From the NCBI GenBank assembly GCA_964057225.1, contig OZ059898.1, positions 18,639,267 to 18,703,266 of the forward strand: a stretch of 64,000 nt of DNA. Reading direction: 5' to 3'. This stretch comes from Auanema rhodensis. Lineage: Eukaryota > Nematoda > Chromadorea > Rhabditida > Rhabditidae. Positions 1 to 12,672 of the stretch are shown one piece after another (position 1 is the first letter of the stretch; every line of letters starts with the position of its first letter). A program made the position numbers and the translations under genes. The notes under the pieces were generated by a model. It had not been told where the DNA came from, made no database searches, and saw only the letters and a list, made by a program, of their open reading frames with translations.

Positions 1-1768
1 TTATGCTAATTAAGTGTACACGTGAAGTGCACTTGGTATGTAACTCGCTTCACGTGAAAGATAAAGAGATGCGGTTTTCAAAATTAGATTCCCCATGTCC
101 ATATTAGTCTAAAAACAAATTTTTATCGATATTGGTGCATGGTAACCATGACTTTGAAATTTACGTGAACTTTAATTTATGCTAATTAAGTGTACACGTG
201 ATGTGCACTTGGTATGTAACTCGCTTCACGTGAAAGATAAAGAGATGCGGTTTTCAAAATTAGATTCCCCATGTTTATATTAGTCTAAAAACAAATTTTT
301 ATTGATATTGGTGCATGGCAACCATGACTTTAAAATCTACGTGTACTTTAATTTATGCTAATTAAGTGTACACATGATGTGCACTCGGTATGTAACTCGC
401 TTCACGTGAAAGATAAAGAGATGCGGTTTTCAAAATTAGATTCCGCATGTCCATATTAGTCTAAAAACAAATTTTTATTGATATTGGTGCATGGTAACCA
501 TGACTTTGAAATTTACGTGAACTTTAATTTATGCTAATTAAGTGTACACGTGATGTGCACTTGGTATGTAACTCGCTTCACGTGAAAGATAAAGAGATGC
601 GGTTTTCAAAATTAGATTTCCCATGTTTATATTAGTCTAAAAACAAATTTTTATTGATATTGGTGCATGGCAACCATGACTTTAAAATCTACGTGTACTT
701 TAATTTATGCTAATTAAGTGTACACATGATGTGCACTTGGTATGTAACTCGCTTCACGTGAAAGATAAAGAGATGCGGTTTTCAAAATTAGATTCCCCAT
801 GTTTATATTAGTCTAAAAACAAATTTTTATTGATATTGGTGCATGGCAACCATGACTTTAAAATCTACGTGTACTTTAATTTATGCTAATTAAGTGTACA
901 CATGATGTGCACTTGGTATGTAACTCGCTTCACGTGAAAGATAAAGAGATGCGGTTTTCAAAATTAGATTCCTCATGTCCATATTAGTCTAAAAACGAAT
1001 TTTTATTGATATTGATGCATGGTAACCATGACTTTGAAATTTACGTGAACTTTAATTTATGCTTATTAAGTGTACACGTGATGTGCACTTGGTATGTAAC
1101 TCGCTTCACGTGAAAGATAAAGGGATGCGGTTTTCAAAATTAGATTCTCCATGTCCATATTAGTCTAAAAACAAATTTTTATTGATATTGGTGCATGGTA
1201 ACCATGACTTTGAAATTTACGTGAACTTTAATTTATGCTAATTAAGTGTACACGTGATGTGCACTTGGTATGTAACTCGCTTCACGTGAAAGATAAAGAG
1301 ATGCGGTTTTCAAAATTAGATTCCCCATGTTTATATTAGTCTAAAAACAAATTTTTATTGATATTGGTGCATGGCAACCATGACTTTAAAATCTACGTGT
1401 ACTTTAATTTATGCTAATTAAGTGTACACATGATGTGCACTTGGTATGTAACTCGCTTCACGTGAAAGATAAAGAGATGCGGTTTTCAAAATTAGATTCC
1501 TCATGTCCATATTAGTCTAAAAACGAATTTTTATTGATATTGATGTATGGTAACCATGACTTTGAAATTTACGTGAACTTTAATTTATGCTTATTAAGTG
1601 TACACGTGATGTGCACTTGGTATGTAACTCGCTTCACGTGAAAGATAAAGGGATGCGGTTTTCAAAATTAGATTCCTCATGTCCATATTAGTCTAAAAAC
1701 GAATTCTTATTGATATTGATGCATGGTAACCATGACTTTGAAATTTACGTGAACTTTAATTTATGCTT
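1..1768 (+). repeat. Ten monomers preceding the 29-monomer unit
   Basis: These ten monomers belong to the same variant families as the interior of the following HOR. The order of types in monomers 1-7 (GTGAAGTGC; the ATGTTTAT/CAACC/CTACGTGTAC type; the ACTCGG/CCGC type; and so on) parallels that from 2113 to about 3520, except that one extra monomer (2289-2464, with the private change CCATTTTAG) sits in the later copy. The CCTC/CGAAT/TGATG type, usually followed by a GCTTATT monomer, recurs here at 881-1232 and 1409-1760. I read this stretch as an older, partly rearranged relative of the 29-monomer unit. No gene or other element is present. Confidence 0.8.
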
Positions 1769-4700
1769 ATTAAGTGTACACGTGATGTGCACTTGGTATG
1801 TAACTCGCTTCACGTGAAAGATAGAGGGATGCGGTTTTCAAAATTAGATTCCCCATGTCCATATTAGTTTAAAAACAAATTTTTATTGATATTGGTGCAT
1901 GGTAACCATGACTTTGAAATTTACGTGAACTTTAATTTATGCTAATTAAGTGTACACATGATGTGCACTTGGTATGTAACTCGCTTCACGAGAAAGATAA
2001 AAAGATGCGGTTTTCAAATTTAGATTTCGCGTGTCCATATTAGTCTAAAAACAAATTTTTATTGATATTGGTGCATGGTAACCATGACTTTGAAGTTTAC
2101 GTGAACTTTAATTTATGCTAATTAAGTGTACACGTGAAGTGCACTTGGTATGTAACTCGCTTCACGTGAAAGATAAAGAGATGCGGTTTTCAAAATTAGA
2201 TTCCCCATGTCCATATTAGTCTAAAAACAAATTTTTATCGATATTGGTGCATGGTAACCATGACTTTGAAATTTACGTGAACTTTAATTTATGCTAATTA
2301 AGTGTACACATGATGTGCACTCGGTATGTAACTCGCTTCACGTGAAAGATAAAGAGATGCGGTTTTCAAAATTAGATTCCGCATGTCCATTTTAGTCTAA
2401 AAACAAATTTTTATTGATATTGGTGCATGGTAACCATGACTTTGAAATTTACGTGAACTTTAATTTATGCTAATTAAGTGTACACGTGATGTGCACTTGG
2501 TATGTAACTCGCTTCACGTGAAAGATAAAGAGATGCGGTTTTCAAAATTAGATTCCCCATGTTTATATTAGTCTAAAAACAAATTTTTATTGATATTGGT
2601 GCATGGCAACCATGACTTTAAAATCTACGTGTACTTTAATTTATGCTAATTAAGTGTACACATGATGTGCACTCGGTATGTAACTCGCTTCACGTGAAAG
2701 ATAAAGAGATGCGGTTTTCAAAATTAGATTCCGCATGTCCATATTAGTCTAAAAACAAATTTTTATTGATATTGGTGCATGGTAACCATGACTTTGAAAT
2801 TTACGTGAACTTTAATTTATGCTAATTAAGTGTACACGTGATGTGCACTTGGTATGTAACTCGCTTCACGTGAAAGATAAAGAGATGCGGTTTTCAAAAT
2901 TAGATTCCCCATGTTTATATTAGTCTAAAAACAAATTTTTATTGATATTGGTGCATGGCAACCATGACTTTAAAATCTACGTGTACTTTAATTTATGCTA
3001 ATTAAGTGTACACATGATGTGCACTTGGTATGTAACTCGCTTCACGTGAAAGATAAAGAGATGCGGTTTTCAAAATTAGATTCCCCATGTTTATATTAGT
3101 CTAAAAACAAATTTTTATTGATATTGGTGCATGGCAACCATGACTTTAAAATCTACGTGTACTTTAATTTATGCTAATTAAGTGTACACATGATGTGCAC
3201 TTGGTATGTAACTCGCTTCACGTGAAAGATAAAGAGATGCGGTTTTCAAAATTAGATTCCTCATGTCCATATTAGTCTAAAAACGAATTTTTATTGATAT
3301 TGATGCATGGTAACCATGACTTTGAAATTTACGTGAACTTTAATTTATGCTTATTAAGTGTACACGTGATGTGCACTTGGTATGTAACTCGCTTCACGTG
3401 AAAGATAAAGGGATGCGGTTTTCAAAATTAGATTCTACATGTCCATATTAGTCTAAAAACAAATTTTTATTGATATTGGTGCATGGTAACCATGACTTTG
3501 AAATTTACGTGAACTTTAATTTATGCTAATTAAGTGTACACGTGATGTGCACTTGGTATGTAACTCGCTTCACGTGAAAGATGAAGAGATGCGGTTTTCA
3601 CAATTAGGTTCCCCATGTCCATATTAGTCTAAAAACAAATTTTTGTTGATATTGGTGGATGGTAACCATGACTTTCAAATTTACGTGAACTTAAATTTAT
3701 GCTAATTAAGTGTACACATGATGTGCACTTGGTATGTAACTCGCTTCACGTCAAAGATAAAGAGATGCGGTTTTCAAAATTAGATTTCGCATGTCCATAT
3801 TAGTCTAAAAACAAATTTTTATTGATATTGGTGCATGGTAACCATGACTTTGAAATTTACGTGAACTTTAATTTATGCTAATTAAGTGTACACGTGATGT
3901 GCACTTGGTATGTAACTCGCTTCACGTGAAAGATAAAGAGATGCGGTTTCCAAAATTAGATTTCGCATGTCCATATTAGTCTAAAAACAAATTTTTGTTG
4001 ATATTGGTGGATGGTAACCATGACTTTGAAATTTACGTGAACTTTAATTTATGCTAATTAAGTGTACACGTGATGTGCACTTGGTATGTAACTCGCTTCA
4101 CGTGAAAGATGAAGAGATGCGGTTTTCAAAATTAGGTTCCCCATGTCCATATTAGTCTAAAAACAAATTTTTTTTGATATTGGTGGATGGTAACCATGAC
4201 TTTGAAATTTACGTGAACTTTAATTTATGCTAATTAAGTGTACACGTGATGTGCACTCGGTATGTAACTCGCTTCACGTGAAAGATAAAGAGATGCGGTT
4301 TTCAAAATTAGATTCCGCATGTCCATATTAGTCTAAAAACAAATTTTTATTGATATTGGTGCATGGTAACCATGACTTTGAAATTTACGTGAACTTTAAT
4401 TTATGCTAATTAAGTGTACACGTGATGTGCACTTGGTATGTAACTCGCTTCACGTGAAAGATAAAGAGATGCGGTTTCCAAAATTAGATTTCGCATGTCC
4501 ATATTAGTCTAAAAACAAATTTTTATTGATATTGGTGCATGGTAACCATGACTTTGAAATTTACGTGAACTTCAATTTATGCTAATTAAGTGTACACGTG
4601 ATGTGCACTTGGTATGTAACTCGCTTCACGTGAAAGATAAAGAGATGCGGTTTTCAAAATTAGATTCCCCATGTTTATATTAGTCTAAAAACAAATTTTT

Positions 4701-6872
4701 ATTGATATTGGTGCATGGCAACCATGACTTTAAAATCTACGTGTACTTTAATTTATGCTAATTAAGTGTACACATGATGTGCACTTGGTATGTAACTCGC
4801 TTCACGTGAAAGATAAAGAGATGCGGTTTTCAAAATTAGATTCCTCATGTCCATATTAGTCTAAAAACGAATTTTTATTGATATTGATGCATGGTAACCA
4901 TGACTTTGAAATTTACGTGAACTTTAATTTATGCTTATTAAGTGTACACGTGATGTGCACTTGGTATGTAACTCGCTTCACGTGAAAGATAAAGGGATGC
5001 GGTTTTCAAAATTAGATTCCCCATGTCCATATTAGTCTAAAAACAAATTTTTGTTGATATTGGTGGATGGTAACCATGACTTTGAAATTTATGTGAACTT
5101 TAATTTATGCTAATTAAGTGTACACGTGATGTGCACTTGGTATGTAACTCGCTTCACGTCAAAGATAAAGAGATGCGGTTTTCAAAATTAGATTTCGCAT
5201 GTCTATATTAGTCTAAAAACAAATTTTTGTTGATATTGGTGGATGGTAACCATGACTTTCAAATTTACGTGAACTTCAATTTATGCTAATTAAGTGTACA
5301 CGTGATGTGCACTTGGTATGTAACTCGCTTCACGTAAAAGATAAAGAGATGCGGTTTTCAAAATTAGATTCCCCATGTCCATATCAGTCTAAAAACAAAT
5401 TTTTATTGATATTGGTGCATGGTAACCATGACTTTGAAATTTACGTGAACTTTAATTTATGCTAATTAAGTGTACACATGATGTGCACTCGGTATGTAAC
5501 TCGCTTCACGTGAAAGATAAAGAGATGCGGTTTTCAAAATTAGATTCCGCATGTCCATATTAGTCTAAAAACAAATTTTTATTGATATTGGTGCATGGTA
5601 ACCATGACTTTGAAATTTACGTGAACTTCAATTTATGCTAATTAAGTGTACACGTGATGTGCACTTGGTATGTAACTCGCTTCACGTGAAAGATGAAGAG
5701 ATGCGGTTTTCAAAATTAGGTTCCCCATGTCCATATTAGTCTAAAAACAAATTTTTGTTGATATTGGTGCATGGTAACCATGACTTTGAAATTTACGTGA
5801 ACTTTAATTTATGCTAATTAAGTGTACACGTGATGTGCACTTGGTATGTAACTCGCTTCACGTGAAAGATAAAGAGATGCGGTTTTCAAAATTAGATTCC
5901 CCATGTCCATATTAGTCTAAAAACAAATTTTTATCGATATTGGTGCATGGTAACCATGACTTTGAAATTTACGTGAACTTTAATTTATGCTAATTAAGTG
6001 TACACATGATGTGCACTCGGTATGTAACTCGCTTCACGTGAAAGATAAAGAGATGCGGTTTTCAAAATTAGATTCCGCATGTCCATATTAGTCTAAAAAC
6101 AAATTTTTATTGATATTGGTGCATGGTAACCATGACTTTGAAATTTACGTGAACTTCAATTTATGCTAATTAAGTGTACACGTGATGTGCACTTGGTATG
6201 TAACTCGCTTCACGTGAAAGATGAAGAGATGCGGTTTTCAAAATTAGATTCCGCATGTCCATATTAGTCTAAAAACAAATTTTTATTGATATTGGTGCAT
6301 GGTAACCATGACTTTGAAATTTACGTGAACTTTAATTTATGCTAATTAAGTGTACACATGATGTGCACTTGGTATGTAACTCGCTTCACGTCAAAGATAA
6401 AGAGATGCGGTTTTCAAAATTAGATTTCGCATGTCCATATTAGTCTAAAAACAAATTTTTATTGATATTGGTGCATGGTAACCATGACTTTGAAATTTAC
6501 GTGAACTTTAATTTATGCTAATTAAGTGTACACGTGATGTGCACTTGGTATGTAACTCGCTTCACGTGAAAGATAAAGAGATGCGGTTTTCAAAATTAGA
6601 TTCCTCATGTCCATATTAGTCTAAAAACGAATTTTTATTGATATTGATGCATGGTAACCATGACTTTGAAATTTACGTGAACTTTAATTTATGCTTATTA
6701 AGTGTACACGTGATGTGCACTTGGTATGTAACTCGCTTCACGTGAAAGATAGAGGGATGCGGTTTTCAAAATTAGATTCCCCATGTCCATATTAGTCTAA
6801 AAACAAATTTTTATTGATATTGGTGCATGGTAACCATGACTTTGAAATTTACGTGAACTTTAATTTATGCTA
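1769..6872 (+). repeat. 29-monomer higher-order repeat unit, copy 1 (5,104 bp)
   Basis: Line-by-line comparison at an offset of 5,104 bases (29 x 176) matches this unit to 6873-11976. The match runs on 54 bases past the unit to 6926/12030. The only mismatch I found is 3662 (G) against 8766 (C). Left of the unit the match fails at 1768 (T) against 6872 (A). Private markers shared by both copies include GTTTAAAAAC at 1867, CCATTTTAG near 2389, a TTCTACATG variant near 3433, an eight-T run near 4164, ATTTATGTG near 5088 and ATATCAGTC at 5381. Individual monomers inside the unit differ from one another far more than the two units do, which defines a higher-order repeat or a very recent block duplication. 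Confidence 0.95.
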
Positions 6873-9800
6873 ATTAAGTGTACACGTGATGTGCACTTGG
6901 TATGTAACTCGCTTCACGTGAAAGATAGAGGGATGCGGTTTTCAAAATTAGATTCCCCATGTCCATATTAGTTTAAAAACAAATTTTTATTGATATTGGT
7001 GCATGGTAACCATGACTTTGAAATTTACGTGAACTTTAATTTATGCTAATTAAGTGTACACATGATGTGCACTTGGTATGTAACTCGCTTCACGAGAAAG
7101 ATAAAAAGATGCGGTTTTCAAATTTAGATTTCGCGTGTCCATATTAGTCTAAAAACAAATTTTTATTGATATTGGTGCATGGTAACCATGACTTTGAAGT
7201 TTACGTGAACTTTAATTTATGCTAATTAAGTGTACACGTGAAGTGCACTTGGTATGTAACTCGCTTCACGTGAAAGATAAAGAGATGCGGTTTTCAAAAT
7301 TAGATTCCCCATGTCCATATTAGTCTAAAAACAAATTTTTATCGATATTGGTGCATGGTAACCATGACTTTGAAATTTACGTGAACTTTAATTTATGCTA
7401 ATTAAGTGTACACATGATGTGCACTCGGTATGTAACTCGCTTCACGTGAAAGATAAAGAGATGCGGTTTTCAAAATTAGATTCCGCATGTCCATTTTAGT
7501 CTAAAAACAAATTTTTATTGATATTGGTGCATGGTAACCATGACTTTGAAATTTACGTGAACTTTAATTTATGCTAATTAAGTGTACACGTGATGTGCAC
7601 TTGGTATGTAACTCGCTTCACGTGAAAGATAAAGAGATGCGGTTTTCAAAATTAGATTCCCCATGTTTATATTAGTCTAAAAACAAATTTTTATTGATAT
7701 TGGTGCATGGCAACCATGACTTTAAAATCTACGTGTACTTTAATTTATGCTAATTAAGTGTACACATGATGTGCACTCGGTATGTAACTCGCTTCACGTG
7801 AAAGATAAAGAGATGCGGTTTTCAAAATTAGATTCCGCATGTCCATATTAGTCTAAAAACAAATTTTTATTGATATTGGTGCATGGTAACCATGACTTTG
7901 AAATTTACGTGAACTTTAATTTATGCTAATTAAGTGTACACGTGATGTGCACTTGGTATGTAACTCGCTTCACGTGAAAGATAAAGAGATGCGGTTTTCA
8001 AAATTAGATTCCCCATGTTTATATTAGTCTAAAAACAAATTTTTATTGATATTGGTGCATGGCAACCATGACTTTAAAATCTACGTGTACTTTAATTTAT
8101 GCTAATTAAGTGTACACATGATGTGCACTTGGTATGTAACTCGCTTCACGTGAAAGATAAAGAGATGCGGTTTTCAAAATTAGATTCCCCATGTTTATAT
8201 TAGTCTAAAAACAAATTTTTATTGATATTGGTGCATGGCAACCATGACTTTAAAATCTACGTGTACTTTAATTTATGCTAATTAAGTGTACACATGATGT
8301 GCACTTGGTATGTAACTCGCTTCACGTGAAAGATAAAGAGATGCGGTTTTCAAAATTAGATTCCTCATGTCCATATTAGTCTAAAAACGAATTTTTATTG
8401 ATATTGATGCATGGTAACCATGACTTTGAAATTTACGTGAACTTTAATTTATGCTTATTAAGTGTACACGTGATGTGCACTTGGTATGTAACTCGCTTCA
8501 CGTGAAAGATAAAGGGATGCGGTTTTCAAAATTAGATTCTACATGTCCATATTAGTCTAAAAACAAATTTTTATTGATATTGGTGCATGGTAACCATGAC
8601 TTTGAAATTTACGTGAACTTTAATTTATGCTAATTAAGTGTACACGTGATGTGCACTTGGTATGTAACTCGCTTCACGTGAAAGATGAAGAGATGCGGTT
8701 TTCACAATTAGGTTCCCCATGTCCATATTAGTCTAAAAACAAATTTTTGTTGATATTGGTGGATGCTAACCATGACTTTCAAATTTACGTGAACTTAAAT
8801 TTATGCTAATTAAGTGTACACATGATGTGCACTTGGTATGTAACTCGCTTCACGTCAAAGATAAAGAGATGCGGTTTTCAAAATTAGATTTCGCATGTCC
8901 ATATTAGTCTAAAAACAAATTTTTATTGATATTGGTGCATGGTAACCATGACTTTGAAATTTACGTGAACTTTAATTTATGCTAATTAAGTGTACACGTG
9001 ATGTGCACTTGGTATGTAACTCGCTTCACGTGAAAGATAAAGAGATGCGGTTTCCAAAATTAGATTTCGCATGTCCATATTAGTCTAAAAACAAATTTTT
9101 GTTGATATTGGTGGATGGTAACCATGACTTTGAAATTTACGTGAACTTTAATTTATGCTAATTAAGTGTACACGTGATGTGCACTTGGTATGTAACTCGC
9201 TTCACGTGAAAGATGAAGAGATGCGGTTTTCAAAATTAGGTTCCCCATGTCCATATTAGTCTAAAAACAAATTTTTTTTGATATTGGTGGATGGTAACCA
9301 TGACTTTGAAATTTACGTGAACTTTAATTTATGCTAATTAAGTGTACACGTGATGTGCACTCGGTATGTAACTCGCTTCACGTGAAAGATAAAGAGATGC
9401 GGTTTTCAAAATTAGATTCCGCATGTCCATATTAGTCTAAAAACAAATTTTTATTGATATTGGTGCATGGTAACCATGACTTTGAAATTTACGTGAACTT
9501 TAATTTATGCTAATTAAGTGTACACGTGATGTGCACTTGGTATGTAACTCGCTTCACGTGAAAGATAAAGAGATGCGGTTTCCAAAATTAGATTTCGCAT
9601 GTCCATATTAGTCTAAAAACAAATTTTTATTGATATTGGTGCATGGTAACCATGACTTTGAAATTTACGTGAACTTCAATTTATGCTAATTAAGTGTACA
9701 CGTGATGTGCACTTGGTATGTAACTCGCTTCACGTGAAAGATAAAGAGATGCGGTTTTCAAAATTAGATTCCCCATGTTTATATTAGTCTAAAAACAAAT

Positions 9801-11976
9801 TTTTATTGATATTGGTGCATGGCAACCATGACTTTAAAATCTACGTGTACTTTAATTTATGCTAATTAAGTGTACACATGATGTGCACTTGGTATGTAAC
9901 TCGCTTCACGTGAAAGATAAAGAGATGCGGTTTTCAAAATTAGATTCCTCATGTCCATATTAGTCTAAAAACGAATTTTTATTGATATTGATGCATGGTA
10001 ACCATGACTTTGAAATTTACGTGAACTTTAATTTATGCTTATTAAGTGTACACGTGATGTGCACTTGGTATGTAACTCGCTTCACGTGAAAGATAAAGGG
10101 ATGCGGTTTTCAAAATTAGATTCCCCATGTCCATATTAGTCTAAAAACAAATTTTTGTTGATATTGGTGGATGGTAACCATGACTTTGAAATTTATGTGA
10201 ACTTTAATTTATGCTAATTAAGTGTACACGTGATGTGCACTTGGTATGTAACTCGCTTCACGTCAAAGATAAAGAGATGCGGTTTTCAAAATTAGATTTC
10301 GCATGTCTATATTAGTCTAAAAACAAATTTTTGTTGATATTGGTGGATGGTAACCATGACTTTCAAATTTACGTGAACTTCAATTTATGCTAATTAAGTG
10401 TACACGTGATGTGCACTTGGTATGTAACTCGCTTCACGTAAAAGATAAAGAGATGCGGTTTTCAAAATTAGATTCCCCATGTCCATATCAGTCTAAAAAC
10501 AAATTTTTATTGATATTGGTGCATGGTAACCATGACTTTGAAATTTACGTGAACTTTAATTTATGCTAATTAAGTGTACACATGATGTGCACTCGGTATG
10601 TAACTCGCTTCACGTGAAAGATAAAGAGATGCGGTTTTCAAAATTAGATTCCGCATGTCCATATTAGTCTAAAAACAAATTTTTATTGATATTGGTGCAT
10701 GGTAACCATGACTTTGAAATTTACGTGAACTTCAATTTATGCTAATTAAGTGTACACGTGATGTGCACTTGGTATGTAACTCGCTTCACGTGAAAGATGA
10801 AGAGATGCGGTTTTCAAAATTAGGTTCCCCATGTCCATATTAGTCTAAAAACAAATTTTTGTTGATATTGGTGCATGGTAACCATGACTTTGAAATTTAC
10901 GTGAACTTTAATTTATGCTAATTAAGTGTACACGTGATGTGCACTTGGTATGTAACTCGCTTCACGTGAAAGATAAAGAGATGCGGTTTTCAAAATTAGA
11001 TTCCCCATGTCCATATTAGTCTAAAAACAAATTTTTATCGATATTGGTGCATGGTAACCATGACTTTGAAATTTACGTGAACTTTAATTTATGCTAATTA
11101 AGTGTACACATGATGTGCACTCGGTATGTAACTCGCTTCACGTGAAAGATAAAGAGATGCGGTTTTCAAAATTAGATTCCGCATGTCCATATTAGTCTAA
11201 AAACAAATTTTTATTGATATTGGTGCATGGTAACCATGACTTTGAAATTTACGTGAACTTCAATTTATGCTAATTAAGTGTACACGTGATGTGCACTTGG
11301 TATGTAACTCGCTTCACGTGAAAGATGAAGAGATGCGGTTTTCAAAATTAGATTCCGCATGTCCATATTAGTCTAAAAACAAATTTTTATTGATATTGGT
11401 GCATGGTAACCATGACTTTGAAATTTACGTGAACTTTAATTTATGCTAATTAAGTGTACACATGATGTGCACTTGGTATGTAACTCGCTTCACGTCAAAG
11501 ATAAAGAGATGCGGTTTTCAAAATTAGATTTCGCATGTCCATATTAGTCTAAAAACAAATTTTTATTGATATTGGTGCATGGTAACCATGACTTTGAAAT
11601 TTACGTGAACTTTAATTTATGCTAATTAAGTGTACACGTGATGTGCACTTGGTATGTAACTCGCTTCACGTGAAAGATAAAGAGATGCGGTTTTCAAAAT
11701 TAGATTCCTCATGTCCATATTAGTCTAAAAACGAATTTTTATTGATATTGATGCATGGTAACCATGACTTTGAAATTTACGTGAACTTTAATTTATGCTT
11801 ATTAAGTGTACACGTGATGTGCACTTGGTATGTAACTCGCTTCACGTGAAAGATAGAGGGATGCGGTTTTCAAAATTAGATTCCCCATGTCCATATTAGT
11901 CTAAAAACAAATTTTTATTGATATTGGTGCATGGTAACCATGACTTTGAAATTTACGTGAACTTTAATTTATGCTA
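6873..11976 (+). repeat. 29-monomer higher-order repeat unit, copy 2 (5,104 bp)
   Basis: Direct tandem copy of the preceding unit, in the same order and orientation and abutting without spacer. The sole difference found is at 8766, where GGATGGTAACC has become GGATGCTAACC, destroying one half of the local dyad and the GGTNACC site. Identity ends after 12030, where the third copy would be expected to read ATAGAGGG but reads ATGAAGAG. So only two full copies lie in this window. Near-perfect identity over 5.1 kb implies a very recent duplication or gene conversion. An assembly duplication cannot be excluded from sequence alone. Confidence 0.95.
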
Positions 11977-12496
11977 ATTAAGTGTACACGTGATGTGCAC
12001 TTGGTATGTAACTCGCTTCACGTGAAAGATGAAGAGATGCGGTTTTCAAAATTAGGTTCCCCATGTCCATATTAGTCTAAAAACAAATTTTTGTTGATAT
12101 TGGTGGATGGTAACCATGACTTTCAAATTTACGTGAACTTTAATTTATGCTAATTAAGTGTACACATGATGTGCACTTGGTATGTAACTCGCTTCACGTC
12201 AAAGATAAAGAGATGCGGTTTTCAAAATTAGATTTCGCATGTCCATATTAGTCTAAAAACAAATTTTTGTTGATATTGGTGGATGGTAACCATGACTTTC
12301 AAATTTACGTGAACTTCAATTTATGCTAATTAAGTGTACACGTGATGTGCACTTGGTATGTAACTCGCTTCGCGTCAACGATAAAGAGATGCGGTTTTCA
12401 AAATTAGATTCCCCATGTCCATATTAGTCTAAAAACAAATTTTTATTAATATTGGTGCATGGTAACCATGACTTTGAAATTTACGTGAACTTTTAT

Positions 12497-12672
12497 TTAT
12501 GCTAATTAAGTGTACACGTGATGTGCACTTGGTATGTAACTCGCTTCACGTGAAAGATAAAGAGATGCGGTTTTCAAAATTAGATTCCCCATGTCCATAT
12601 TAGTCTAAAAACAAATTTTTATTGATATTGGTGCATGGTAACCATGACTTTGAAATTTACGTGAACTTTAAT
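12497..12672 (+). repeat. Representative monomer matching the consensus
   Basis: This copy carries the commonest base at every recurrently variable site and serves as the reference for monomer positions 1-176. Dyad symmetries: GTGTACAC at 14-21, CACGTG at 19-24, GTGCAC at 27-32, TTCACGTGAA at 49-58, and CATGGTAACCATG at 138-150 with a single central base. ACGTGA occurs at 20-25, 52-57 and 163-168. CpG sites are at 21, 46, 53, 72 and 164. Main variable sites: 8 (A/T), 22 (G/A), 26 (T/A), 34 (T/C), 46, 52-56, 63, 68-69, 88, 91-94, 99-100, 117, 125-128, 135-138, 143, 156, 161, 168, 172 and 175. The stretches at about 70-86 and 101-116 change only sporadically. A/T runs lie near 80-84, 111-124 and 157-162. 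Confidence 0.95.

Noticed and set aside
5283-5465. 60-codon open reading frame, repeated identically at 10387-10569
   Set aside because: It lies wholly inside satellite. It is open because one base change at 5385 turned the usual in-frame TAG of ATATTAGTC into CAG. The second copy exists because the 29-monomer unit is duplicated. Since 176 is not a multiple of three, successive monomers are read in different frames. There is no ribosome-binding, promoter or codon-use evidence.
1769-12030. A regular 29-monomer HOR spanning the whole window
   Set aside because: After 12030 the unit is not continued. Other offsets (2, 3, 7, 8, 9, 10, 11, 12, 13, 15, 28, 39 monomers) dominate elsewhere, so there is no single HOR period.
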